Part shown: one piece after another, positions 25,516 to 34,221 of the stretch
How positions within the stretch are numbered: the first letter of the stretch is position 1
How the letters are laid out: each line of letters opens with the position of its first letter
Origin: Candidatus Latescibacterota bacterium
GTDB taxonomy: Bacteria > Krumholzibacteriota > Krumholzibacteriia > WVZY01
Direction: 5' to 3'
NCBI GenBank assembly: GCA_020352495.1
Contig: CP070677.1
Coordinates: 2,080,313 to 2,115,909, forward strand
Length of the DNA stretch: 35,597 bases
Translations under genes and position numbers: made by a program
Notes under the pieces: model-generated
Databases searched by the model: none
What the model was told of the DNA's origin: nothing
What the model saw: the letters and a program-made list of their open reading frames with translations, nothing else

Positions 25516-26889
25516 ATGAAGAAGAAACTTGTCGTGTTTGGTCTCGACTGTGTGACCCCCCAGCTCGCCTTCGACGCGTGGCTCGATGAGCTTCCCAATA
25601 TCAAACGTCTCGTTGACGGGGGCATCTTTGGAAACCTCACCTCCACGGTCCCGCCGATCACCGTTCCCGCTTGGATGTCGATGATGACGTCTCAGGACCC
25701 GGGTATGCTTGGCACCTACGGTTTTCGAAACCGAAGATCGTACGACTACGAGGATCTCTACACGACAAATGCGAGCTATATCAAAGCCAAAACCATCTGG
25801 AATTATCTCTCGCGAAATCGTCTCCGATCGATCATCATGGGGGTGCCACTCACCTACCCCCCAAAACCGCTCAACGGAATCATGATCTCGAGCTTTCTCA
25901 CACCGGGAAAGGACGTCCAATACACGTATCCCGCCGAGCTCGCCCCCGCTCTCGACCGCGCCGCGGGTGGTGACTATATCATCGACGTCAGAGATTTTCG
26001 CACGTCGGAAAAGGAGCGGTTGCTCAGTCAGATCTACGATATGACCGAACGTCGCTTCAAAGCGTTTCGACATCTGGCCAAAAACGAAGACTGGGATTTC
26101 GCAATGATGGTCGAGATGGGACCCGACCGGCTCCATCATGGATTCTGGCGGTACGCAGACAAAACCCACCGGCTCTACGAAGAAGGCAATCCATACGAAG
26201 ACGTCATCAAAACATACTACATCTATATGGACGAAGAGCTTGGCAAGACGCTAAACGAGCTCCCCGACGACGTGTCGGTCATGTTGGTTTCGGATCATGG
26301 GGCCAAGGGGATGCACGGTGGGATTTGTATCAACGAATTTCTAATTCAGGAAAACCTTCTCGCCGTCAAAGATTATCCCGACACTCCCAGGCGTCTTACG
26401 ACGGACAACATCGATTGGTCAAAAACAAAGGTCTGGGGCGAAGGCGGGTACTACGCCCGGATGTTTTTGAATGTCGAGGGACGCGAGCCTCAGGGTCAGA
26501 TTCCGGCAAACGAATACGAATCGTTCCGGCAGTGGCTCAAAGAAAAGATCGAAGCGATTCCCGATGAAAACGGAAACGACATCGGGACGAAAGTGTTTTT
26601 TCCCGAAGACATATACAAAGAAATAAAAAATATCCCGCCCGATTTGGTTGTTTATCTTGGCAATCTCGATTGGCGGAGCGCCGGGACCATTGGCAACCGG
26701 ACGATTCACATATTCGAAAACGATACGGGGCCCGATGACGCCAACCACGCCCAGGACGGGATCTTTGTGTGGCACAACAGCGGAAGACCGGCATCGCGCG
26801 TGGACGCATCGATCTATGACGTGGCCCCATCGATTCTCGACTTCTTTTCGATCCCCGTGCCCGATGACATGATCGGGCGTGTTCTTTAG
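25516..26889 (+). CDS. Type I phosphodiesterase/nucleotide pyrophosphatase family protein (cytosolic)
   Basis: This 457-residue protein belongs to the alkaline phosphatase superfamily. Expected two-metal residues are present: Asp11 in GLDCVTP, nucleophile Thr49 in PPITVPAWMSMMT, Asp204 and His208 in GPDRLHHGFW, Asp260-His261 in VSDHGAKGMHGG, and His411 in NHAQDGIFVWH. No signal peptide or membrane helix is seen, so it should act in the cytoplasm on a phosphate mono- or diester, or possibly a sulfate ester. The substrate is not readable from sequence. It is 30 bases after the RHH-like gene and 34 before the APS-kinase-like gene. It is one of four paralogues here and lacks the insert seen in the last two. 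Confidence 0.88.
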   Translation: MKKKLVVFGLDCVTPQLAFDAWLDELPNIKRLVDGGIFGNLTSTVPPITVPAWMSMMTSQDPGMLGTYGFRNRRSYDYEDLYTTNASYIKAKTIWNYLSRNRLRSIIMGVPLTYPPKPLNGIMISSFLTPGKDVQYTYPAELAPALDRAAGGDYIIDVRDFRTSEKERLLSQIYDMTERRFKAFRHLAKNEDWDFAMMVEMGPDRLHHGFWRYADKTHRLYEEGNPYEDVIKTYYIYMDEELGKTLNELPDDVSVMLVSDHGAKGMHGGICINEFLIQENLLAVKDYPDTPRRLTTDNIDWSKTKVWGEGGYYARMFLNVEGREPQGQIPANEYESFRQWLKEKIEAIPDENGNDIGTKVFFPEDIYKEIKNIPPDLVVYLGNLDWRSAGTIGNRTIHIFENDTGPDDANHAQDGIFVWHNSGRPASRVDASIYDVAPSILDFFSIPVPDDMIGRVL

Positions 26890-26923
26890 GGGCTCGAGCA
26901 GGCAGCTATAGGAGGAAGCATCA

Positions 26924-27526
26924 ATGAAAGGTTTTACACTCTGGTTTACCGGACTTCCCTGCTCCGGCAAATCGACACTTGCCAAACACGTCGAAGAGAT
27001 TCTTCTCGAACGCGGTGTCCCCGTCGAAGTGCTCGACGGTGACGAGGTTCGGGAGAACCTGAGCAAGGGGCTTGGTTACTCAAAAGAGGACCGGGACATC
27101 AATATCCGACGGATCGGGTGGGTGTGCAAGCTGCTCTCCCGAAACGGTGTCGTGGCCATCGCCGCAGCGATCGCTCCATATCAAGAGATCCGAGACGAGG
27201 TACGAAGGTGGCATGATCGCTATGTCGAGGTCTATTTGAAGGCATCGATCGAGTCGCTGAAAGAACGCGACGTCAAGGGGATGTACAAACAGGCGCTCGC
27301 CGGTAAGATCAAAAACTTCACCGGGATCAGCGATCCGTACGAAGAACCGGAGAACCCGGAGGTGCTTCTCGAGACCGATCAGGAAACGGTCGAAGAGAGC
27401 GTCAACAAGATCATCCGAACGCTCGAGCTTCTCGAGTATATTCCGACGGCCGAGACTGAGACCGAATACTCGGCGGACGAAGAAGAAAAAATCAAAACAC
27501 GGCTAAAGGACCTGGGTTACATCTAG
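26924..27526 (+). CDS. cysC: Adenylyl-sulfate kinase-like protein with LGYI tail
   Basis: The 200-residue P-loop kinase resembles CysC, which phosphorylates APS to PAPS. The P-loop is GLPCSGKS (10-17), with LDGDEVRENLSKGLGYSKED (38-56), NIRRIGWV (60-67), and KNFTGISDPYEEPENPEV (130-147). The family loop (F)ISPxR reads AIAPYQ at 82-87, so the serine phosphorylated in E. coli CysC is Ala84 and the next Arg is Gln87. After the kinase ends, near 172, a Glu-rich linker and the helix EKIKTRLKDLGYI follow, as in the two small RHH-like proteins. A strong GGAGGA site lies eight bases upstream. No ATP sulfurylase gene is nearby, so another substrate is possible. Confidence 0.85.
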   Translation: MKGFTLWFTGLPCSGKSTLAKHVEEILLERGVPVEVLDGDEVRENLSKGLGYSKEDRDINIRRIGWVCKLLSRNGVVAIAAAIAPYQEIRDEVRRWHDRYVEVYLKASIESLKERDVKGMYKQALAGKIKNFTGISDPYEEPENPEVLLETDQETVEESVNKIIRTLELLEYIPTAETETEYSADEEEKIKTRLKDLGYI

Positions 27527-27621
27527 GTCGGCCCCGAACGGAGGCAATGGGCGCCGATGGGCCGTATTGAGCCGGTTCGTGTGCTTGCCCTTAGCCTTCC
27601 AGAGACACAGCTCAACACATC

Positions 27622-28953
27622 ATGGCATTCAAGCTTTTTGGCCGAAAAACAAAAAAAGCCTGTGTGATCGGACTCGACGGTGTCCCCTATACGCTTCTCA
27701 AGTCGATGATCGAGCGTGGTGTGATGCCCGTCACCGGTGAGATCATCTCGCGGGGGTCGCTCTCATCGATGACGGTCACTCTCCCCGAGATCTCGTCGGT
27801 CAGCTGGTCGACGTTTATGACAGGCAAAAACCCGGGTGAGCACGGGATCTTTGGGTTTACCGACCTCAAAGACGGCAGCTATGACCTGCGGTTTCCATCG
27901 TTTCGGGATCTCAAGACCGAAACCATCTGGGATCTTCTGGGTAAAACTGGAGGACGGAGTATCGTCATCAATCAGCCGTCGACGTATCCCGCCCGTGAAA
28001 TTCCCGGGGTGCTGATCTCCGGCTTCGTGGCCATCGACATCGAAAAAGCGTTGTACCCCAAGAAATATCTCGCCTCGCTCGCACGCGCGAGATACAAGAT
28101 CGATATCGACACCGAAAAATGCCGCGATAACCCGGATCTGCTCTTCAAGGATCTCGATGCGCTTCTGGAATGCAGGCGGAGAGTGCTCGACGAGCTGTGG
28201 ACCAAGGAACCCTGGAACATCATGGAAATCGTCGTCACCGGCACCGACCGGCTCCACCATTTTGTGTGGGATGCCTGGGAAGACGAGTCGCATCCGCATC
28301 ATCAGGATTTCCTCGGGTACTACCGGAAGGTCGATCAGTTCATCGGCTACGTGTACTCGAAATTCGAACGGGAGGACACACCGGAAAATTTCTTTATGCT
28401 TTCCGACCATGGTTTTTGCCAGACAAAAAAAGAGGTTCACATCAACACGGTTCTCGAACAACACGGATTTCTCGATATGGAAACGGGAGACTCCGCCGAT
28501 CTCACTCGAATTACGGAGAACGCGAGGGCGTTCGCTCTCGATCCGGCGCGTATCTATATTCACCGGCGTTCGCGGTATCCAAAGGGGCGTGTGGACGAAC
28601 GTGACGTAGCGGGGATCAAGGAAGAGCTGAAAGGCGTGTTCGAGTCGCTTGCAGACGACGGTGCCGCCGAACGCCGGCCGATCATCCGTCAGATTTTTGA
28701 TGCCGATGAGGTCTATTCGGGTCCCCATGCCGCCATGGGACCCGATCTGCTTCTCCTTCCCAACAATGGTTATGATTTGAAGGGCAAAGTCGGTGGGAGT
28801 ACAATGGTCGCCGAGCGGAGACTTCAGGGAATGCATACCTGGGACAATGCGTTCTTCTTCTCGCTTCGAAACGATCTTTCGGATACCTCCGATGAGCTTC
28901 AAATCGTCGATGTCCCCTGGAAGATTCTAAGGAGTGTCGATGTCGGTGCGTAA
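27622..28953 (+). CDS. Type I phosphodiesterase/nucleotide pyrophosphatase family protein (cytosolic, second copy)
   Basis: The second alkaline phosphatase superfamily member has 443 residues. Metal and nucleophile residues are kept: Asp19 in IGLDGVPY, probable nucleophile Ser58 in PEISSVSWSTFMTG, Asp209 and His213 in GTDRLHHFVW, Asp262-His263 in LSDHGF, and His405 in GMHTWDNAFF. The nucleophile is Ser, where the first copy has Thr. There is no export signal. The ribosome site before ATG 27622 is weak and follows a 95-base gap that holds no other gene. The next gene starts inside its 3' end, so those two are translationally coupled. It is only loosely similar to the first copy outside the motifs, suggesting a different substrate. 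Confidence 0.88.
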   Translation: MAFKLFGRKTKKACVIGLDGVPYTLLKSMIERGVMPVTGEIISRGSLSSMTVTLPEISSVSWSTFMTGKNPGEHGIFGFTDLKDGSYDLRFPSFRDLKTETIWDLLGKTGGRSIVINQPSTYPAREIPGVLISGFVAIDIEKALYPKKYLASLARARYKIDIDTEKCRDNPDLLFKDLDALLECRRRVLDELWTKEPWNIMEIVVTGTDRLHHFVWDAWEDESHPHHQDFLGYYRKVDQFIGYVYSKFEREDTPENFFMLSDHGFCQTKKEVHINTVLEQHGFLDMETGDSADLTRITENARAFALDPARIYIHRRSRYPKGRVDERDVAGIKEELKGVFESLADDGAAERRPIIRQIFDADEVYSGPHAAMGPDLLLLPNNGYDLKGKVGGSTMVAERRLQGMHTWDNAFFFSLRNDLSDTSDELQIVDVPWKILRSVDVGA

Positions 28954-31012
28954 AGGTATGTTGGTAATTGCACTCGTGCTGGGTGTCTTGCTCTCACCCG
29001 CCATATCACACGCCTACATTGGTCCGGGCGCGGGTTTTGCGCTCGTCTCATCATTTCTGACATTTTTCATCGCGTTTTTTACCGCGTTCTTTGCGCTCTT
29101 CACATTCCCCGCGCGGATGGCGTGGCGCGCCTTTAGACGAAAAAAACCTCCACGCGAGAGACGGGTCGATAAGGTCGTCATCCTCGGACTCGACGGTCTC
29201 GATCCGGTAATTTGCGAACGGTTGATGGATGCCGGTGAGCTTCCCAACTTTACAAAGCTACGCTCATCGGGGTCGTATCACCGTCTGGGCACATCGACAC
29301 CGGCCATGTCCCCCGTTGCCTGGTCGTGTTTCGCCACGGGGACCGACGCTTCACGGCACGGTGTATTCGACTTTCTCTCACGCGATCCAAAAACGTATCT
29401 CCCCCGGCTCTCATCGAGCACGGTCTATGGTGAGGCAAAGTTTTTGAACATCGGTGGGTTCCGGATCCCGACAAAAAAAGGTGGGGTCCGGCTGCTTCGA
29501 AAAAGCAAGACGTTCTGGAAAATCTTGAGCGACTATGGCGTGTTCTCGACGGTGCTTCGTGTCCCGATCACGTTTCCACCCGAAAAGATCAACGGAATTA
29601 TACTCGCGGGGATGGATGTTCCCGATCTTCGCGGGACGATGGGATCGTTTACGTACTTTTCGCAAGCCGACTCGGATGTCGATATCGGAGGACTCGTCGT
29701 ACAGCTCCCCAAGAATGGTAATCCAATACGGACAAACATCCCCGGTCCAAAGAGCCCCCTCGACGGAAAGACGATAGAGATCCCCATGGAAATCACCCCG
29801 CGACCCGAACGACGCGGCGCGGATGTTCTAATTAACGGCGAGACGACGTTTGTCCCTGAGCGTGACTACTCATCCTGGGTTCGTCTCACGTTCAAGGCGG
29901 CGCGAAACATTAAAATGAGCGGTATCGCGCGGTTCTATGTGACACGGCTAAACGGTGATTTTAGGATGTATATGTCACCGATCCACATTGATCCCGAAAA
30001 ACCGGTGATGCCGATTTCGACACCGTCTTTTTATTCGATCTATCTCGCCAAGCTTCTTGGCCCTTATGGCACGTTGGGCCTTGCCGAGGATACATGGGCG
30101 GTCAACGAACGCGTCCTCGATGAAGAGGCGTTTATCAAACAGGCGTATCTCTATCACGACGAGCGAAAGAAGATGTGGTTCAACGCACTCAAGAGGCTAC
30201 GCAGGGGGCTTGTCTGTTGTGTATTCGACGTGAGCGACCGTTTGCAGCATATGTGTTTTCGTTATCTCGATGACGACCACCCGGCCAATCAGGGGAAAGA
30301 TACGACCAAATACAAAGAAGCGTTATACGACATGTACCGCAAGATGGATGAGCTTCTTGGTCAGACACTCAAGTACGTCGATGACAAGACGACACTCTTT
30401 GTCATGTCCGATCACGGGTTCAAGACATTCAAACGCGGTGTGAATTTGAATACGTGGCTCTATAATAACGGCTATCTCGTGTTCAAACCGGGACGCGCCC
30501 CCGGTGAATATCTCCAGGGTGTCGATTGGTCAAAGACCAAGGCGTATGCCGTCGGGCTCGGTGGGATCTTTCTCAATCTCAAAGGCCGTGAGCGTCAGGG
30601 TATCGTCGAGCGCTCCGAGGCCGAATCACTAAAGAAGGAAATTACATCCGGCTTGGCCGCGCTCGTCGATGAGCCGACAGGAACGAAAGCGGTAAACCGC
30701 ATCGTCGATGTATCGAAGGAATTTAGCGGGCCCTATCGTAAGGACGGACCCGAGCTCCTCATTGGGTTCTCCGAGGGGTACCGTGTGTCTTGGGACTGCG
30801 CGCGGGGTCTTGTCACACCCGAAGTCATCGAAGACAACACAAAGAGCTGGAGCGGTGACCATTGTATCGATCCAAATCTGGTCCCCGGAATCCTCTTTTC
30901 GAATATGTCGTTGAAAAACGGTCAACCCAACCTAAGGGATATTGGACCGACGGTGCTCGATCTCTTTGGAATCGATAAGCCCGACTATATGACTGGGGAA
31001 ACGCTGGTATGA
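28940..31012 (+). CDS. Membrane-anchored type I phosphodiesterase family protein
   Basis: This 690-residue protein has two N-terminal hydrophobic segments (about 7-25 and 33-56) followed by a basic stretch (RRKKPPRERR), so its catalytic domain is tethered to the membrane; which face it lies on is not settled by the sequence. Active-site residues are Asp85 (GLDGLDP), Ser124 (TPAMSPVAWSCFATG), Asp433/His437 (VSDRLQHM), Asp491-His492 (MSDHGFKTF) and His641 (WSGDHCID). Between them is an insert of about 150 residues, rich in beta-type sequence, with FRMYMSPIHIDP and MPISTPSFY, shared with the next copy. ATG 28940 has AAGGAG five bases upstream and overlaps the previous gene by 14 bases; a GTG at 28934 is less likely. 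Confidence 0.87.
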   Translation: MSVRKGMLVIALVLGVLLSPAISHAYIGPGAGFALVSSFLTFFIAFFTAFFALFTFPARMAWRAFRRKKPPRERRVDKVVILGLDGLDPVICERLMDAGELPNFTKLRSSGSYHRLGTSTPAMSPVAWSCFATGTDASRHGVFDFLSRDPKTYLPRLSSSTVYGEAKFLNIGGFRIPTKKGGVRLLRKSKTFWKILSDYGVFSTVLRVPITFPPEKINGIILAGMDVPDLRGTMGSFTYFSQADSDVDIGGLVVQLPKNGNPIRTNIPGPKSPLDGKTIEIPMEITPRPERRGADVLINGETTFVPERDYSSWVRLTFKAARNIKMSGIARFYVTRLNGDFRMYMSPIHIDPEKPVMPISTPSFYSIYLAKLLGPYGTLGLAEDTWAVNERVLDEEAFIKQAYLYHDERKKMWFNALKRLRRGLVCCVFDVSDRLQHMCFRYLDDDHPANQGKDTTKYKEALYDMYRKMDELLGQTLKYVDDKTTLFVMSDHGFKTFKRGVNLNTWLYNNGYLVFKPGRAPGEYLQGVDWSKTKAYAVGLGGIFLNLKGRERQGIVERSEAESLKKEITSGLAALVDEPTGTKAVNRIVDVSKEFSGPYRKDGPELLIGFSEGYRVSWDCARGLVTPEVIEDNTKSWSGDHCIDPNLVPGILFSNMSLKNGQPNLRDIGPTVLDLFGIDKPDYMTGETLV

Positions 31013-31143
31013 AAATCACCCGTGCTCGTCCCCCCGGGTTCGATGTACGGCAAGATTGACCGAAAAGGAATACGACGATAAATCACCTGTGTTTTGCGCT
31101 CCGAATCGAAGGCGCCTGGGCGCGTGCTTGAAAAGAAACTCGT

Positions 31144-33117
31144 ATGAAAACCTTCTTGGCAGTGATTCTATTCTTGCTCATCGCTTTTATCTTGGTGTCG
31201 ATGGATGGGTGTAGGTCGGGCGGTCCGTCCCCCGCGGAAGTCAAGAATGTCGTCATACTGGGTGTTGACGGGATGGACCCGCAGCTACTCGAACGCTTTG
31301 CGGCCAAGGGCCGGATGCCAAACTTCGAGCGGCTGATGAGCGAAGGATCGTACTCGCCGCTTGTTTCCAGCACGCCCCCGCAGAGTCCAGTCGCGTGGTC
31401 GAACTTTATTACTGGAACCGACCCGGGGAGCCACGGGATCTTTGATTTTATTCACTGCGACCACGATGACTACATGCCCACGTTCTCGGCGGCACTCGTC
31501 GAGGACCCTGAGAAGACACTGAGGATCGGCAGCTGGGTGATACCGTTGTCCAGCGGGCGTGTGGAGCTCCTTCGTAGGGGCGATGCCTTCTGGCAGCTGC
31601 TCGATCAGAAGAACATCCCTTATCTCATCTTCAGGATTCCATCGAACTTCCCACCCGTCGAGAGCAGAGGAACGACAACGTCGGGGATGGGGACACCGGA
31701 TCTTCTCGGTACGTATGGAACGTTTTCGTTCTACACCGATGATCCCTCGTTTGGCAACCTGGATATATCGGGAGGACAGGTCATCTCGGTGACCGTCGAG
31801 AATGACAAGGTCGAAACGTACTTTCTCGGACCCGAGAACACGTTCAAGGTCGACAAGCCGTCTTTGCGGGAGCCTCTCGTCATCCACTTGGATCGCGACA
31901 ACAAGACCGCCAAGATCATCGCGGGCGATGATACGGTCATTCTATCCGAAGGCGAGTGGAGTGACTGGATCACGCTCGAGTTCGAAGTGCTTGGAAAACT
32001 CAACACCGTCTCGGGCATCGTTCGTCTCTATCTGAAATCGTTTGCCCCATATTTTCAGCTCTACTCAACACCGATAAATATCAACCCCGCCGACCCGGCG
32101 CTCCCGATCTCGACGCCGCCGAGTTTCTGTAAAGAGTTGTACGACAAGATCGGTTATTACTACACACAGGGAATGCCCGAGGACACAAAAGCACTCGAGT
32201 GGGGTGTTTTCAACGACGCGGAGTTTATCGAACAGGTCGATTTCGTCTTTGCGGAACGGATGCGGATGCTCGATGCAATCCTCGATCAGTATCGGGGGGG
32301 ACTGCTGTTCTTTTATTTCTCGACACTCGATCAGTCAACCCACATGCTTTGGCGAAACATGGATCCCAAACATCCCGCGCACACCCCCGAGGCGGCTCGC
32401 TACATCAATCAGATCGAGAACTACTATGCGCGACTCGACAGTGTGCTTGGCGTCGTGCGTGAGCGCCTCCCCGAGAATACGCTATTGATCGCGATGTCCG
32501 ACCACGGGTTTGGACCGTTCTATAAGAAGTTTCATTTGAACACGTGGCTGTACCAAAACGGGTACGTCACACTTCGCGACCCATCGGAAATCGGTCAACA
32601 TCCCTTGTTCAGAAATGTGTTCTGGCGTCGAACACGCGCCTTTGGACTAGGGATAAACGGTCTCTATATCAATCTTCGTGGCCGTGATGATCAGGGGTCA
32701 GTGAAGCCCGGAGAAGAATATGACCAGCTCGTCAATGAGATTACTGAGAAACTTCTTGCCTACCGCGACCCGGAAACGGGCGAGCCGGTGGTCAAAGAAG
32801 TTTACAGACGCGAGAACGTGTATCATGGCGAGGCAAGCGACACAGCGCCCGATCTTGTTGTCGGTTTCCACCGTGGGTACCGGGGCAGCGACGAATCGGC
32901 ATTGGGCGGCTTTGGCAAAGAGATTCTCACAACGAACCTGGGAAAGTGGACCGGCGACCACTGTATTGCCACCGACGTTGTCCCCGGGATTATCGCCTCG
33001 AACTACCCGATCTTGGCGGAGGATCCCGCGCTGACGGATTTCACCGCCACAATTTTGAACATATATGAGATCGACGTGCCCGAAGGCAACAAAGGCCGTC
33101 CACTGTTTGATTTTTGA
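31144..33117 (+). CDS. Exported type I phosphodiesterase family protein, probable lipoprotein
   Basis: The fourth paralogue has 657 residues. Residues 1-20 form a signal-peptide hydrophobic core, ending VSMDGC, with Cys23 in an imperfect lipobox, so export and perhaps lipidation are likely. Active-site residues are Asp42 (GVDGMDP), Ser81 (PPQSPVAWSNFITG), Asp396/His400 (LDQSTHMLW), Asp453-His454 (MSDHGFGPF) and His606 (WTGDHCIA). It shares the insert of the preceding copy (FQLYSTPININPADP, PISTPPSF) and many other blocks, so the two arose by tandem duplication. The ribosome site is weak, and a 131-base gap without a gene precedes it. The substrate should lie in the periplasm or outer membrane. 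Confidence 0.87.
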   Translation: MKTFLAVILFLLIAFILVSMDGCRSGGPSPAEVKNVVILGVDGMDPQLLERFAAKGRMPNFERLMSEGSYSPLVSSTPPQSPVAWSNFITGTDPGSHGIFDFIHCDHDDYMPTFSAALVEDPEKTLRIGSWVIPLSSGRVELLRRGDAFWQLLDQKNIPYLIFRIPSNFPPVESRGTTTSGMGTPDLLGTYGTFSFYTDDPSFGNLDISGGQVISVTVENDKVETYFLGPENTFKVDKPSLREPLVIHLDRDNKTAKIIAGDDTVILSEGEWSDWITLEFEVLGKLNTVSGIVRLYLKSFAPYFQLYSTPININPADPALPISTPPSFCKELYDKIGYYYTQGMPEDTKALEWGVFNDAEFIEQVDFVFAERMRMLDAILDQYRGGLLFFYFSTLDQSTHMLWRNMDPKHPAHTPEAARYINQIENYYARLDSVLGVVRERLPENTLLIAMSDHGFGPFYKKFHLNTWLYQNGYVTLRDPSEIGQHPLFRNVFWRRTRAFGLGINGLYINLRGRDDQGSVKPGEEYDQLVNEITEKLLAYRDPETGEPVVKEVYRRENVYHGEASDTAPDLVVGFHRGYRGSDESALGGFGKEILTTNLGKWTGDHCIATDVVPGIIASNYPILAEDPALTDFTATILNIYEIDVPEGNKGRPLFDF

Positions 33118-33179
33118 TTTTTGGGTGTGAAGCCGTTGTTTATCGACGGCGTGTGATATCGAATTGGAAAGGAGCCTCA

Positions 33180-33371
33180 ATGTTTGGGCCAAAGATAAAA
33201 CTGGATAAGGACCTCTTTGAACGTGTGAGCAAAGTGGCAAAGCTCTCCGGGTACTCTTCAGTAGATGAGTTTGTCACCCATGTGTTGGAAAAGGAGCTGG
33301 CCAATCTCGAAGACGCCGAGTCCGATGAGGAAATCAAAAAGAAACTGGAGGGGCTGGGGTATATCTCCTAG
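33180..33371 (+). CDS. Second small ribbon-helix-helix-like protein with LGYI tail
   Basis: The 63-residue protein parallels the first gene of the cluster: a short strand (PKIKLDKDL), two helices (FERVSKVAKLSGY; SVDEFVTHVLEKELA), an acidic linker (NLEDAESDE) and the final helix EIKKKLEGLGYIS. The helical pair could be a ribbon-helix-helix dimerisation domain, although the strand is less typical than in the first copy, so DNA binding is less sure. ATG 33180 has an AGGAG site six bases upstream; an in-frame start 66 bases earlier lies over the end of the previous gene. It is 15 bases before the membrane-protein gene, and no separate promoter is seen. Confidence 0.75.
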   Translation: MFGPKIKLDKDLFERVSKVAKLSGYSSVDEFVTHVLEKELANLEDAESDEEIKKKLEGLGYIS

Positions 33372-33386
33372 TCGTCTTCTTGGATC

Positions 33387-34211
33387 ATGAACGCCATCGG
33401 ATCGATCATCACCGGGTTCTTTGATGTTCTGGTGCTTCCGTTTGGAAAGACTCACCAGACACTTGGGCTGGTGTGGATCTCACTCCTCACCGGTGTTGGG
33501 ATGGCGTATGCCTTCAAGATCACATCAAACCAGAAGGCGATCAAGAAAGCCAAGGATCGACTCAAGGCCCGTATCCTCGAGATGCGGCTCTATCAGGATG
33601 ATCCGGTGCTGATCTTCAAGGGGCTTGGCGGGGCGCTACGAGGCAACCTTGTCTACCTCTCGAATATTCTGGTCCCGTTCCTCGTGATCGTCATCCCGGT
33701 CGTGATCGTGTTTATGCAGCTTGATGGTCGGTATGCAAAGAGTCATCTGACTTCGGACGTGACGACAATTCTCAGAGTCGAGTTGAAAGAAGGAAATGAT
33801 CCGTTTGCCACCGATGTCCACCTGGAAACCGGCGATGGTGTCACCATAGTCGGCAATCCGGTTCGTGTCGCCGAGACGCGTGAAGTCGACTGGCGGCTTC
33901 GTGTCGCGAGTCCGGGGACCCATGAGATCACACTGACGGCGGCGGGCCAGTCATACTCGTTCCCCTTGGTCGCCGAGAAAGGCTACAGGATGATCGGACA
34001 CGTCCGTCAGGCATCGTCATTTCTCGAGCCGCTTCTGCACTTCCCGCTCCCGGCGATCCCCGATGAGTCTCCGTTTTATTCGATCCACGTGAAGTATCCG
34101 TCCGCCCGTTATCCGATCTTTGGCTGGCGTGTGCATTGGATCGTCATTTTCCTTGTCTACTCGCTCATTTCCGCTGCCGCGTTGAAATTCGCTCTCAAGA
34201 TAGAAATCTAG
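33387..34211 (+). CDS. Three-pass membrane protein of unknown function, last gene of the cluster
   Basis: I do not recognise a named family. The 274 residues show a first membrane helix (about 25-43, TLGLVWISLLTGVGMAYAF), a charged helical stretch likely in the cytosol (SNQKAIKKAKDRLKARILEM, then RLYQDDPVLIFKGLGGALRG), a second helix (91-111, LSNILVPFLVIVIPVVIVFM), a soluble region of about 130 residues with beta-type sequence (TREVDWRLRVASPGTHEITL), and a third helix (247-268). Two helices joined by a basic helical hairpin recall the Oxa1/EMC3/DUF106 superfamily; that likeness is only by eye. It follows the second RHH-like gene by 15 bases and ends the operon, suggesting a membrane partner of the exported phosphodiesterases. 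Confidence 0.8.
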   Translation: MNAIGSIITGFFDVLVLPFGKTHQTLGLVWISLLTGVGMAYAFKITSNQKAIKKAKDRLKARILEMRLYQDDPVLIFKGLGGALRGNLVYLSNILVPFLVIVIPVVIVFMQLDGRYAKSHLTSDVTTILRVELKEGNDPFATDVHLETGDGVTIVGNPVRVAETREVDWRLRVASPGTHEITLTAAGQSYSFPLVAEKGYRMIGHVRQASSFLEPLLHFPLPAIPDESPFYSIHVKYPSARYPIFGWRVHWIVIFLVYSLISAAALKFALKIEI

Positions 34212-34221
34212 ACTTTTTGTT

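Noticed and set aside
27763..28902. 379-codon minus-strand open frame opposite the second phosphodiesterase
   Set aside because: The opposite strand encodes a protein with all active-site motifs of its family; this frame has none.
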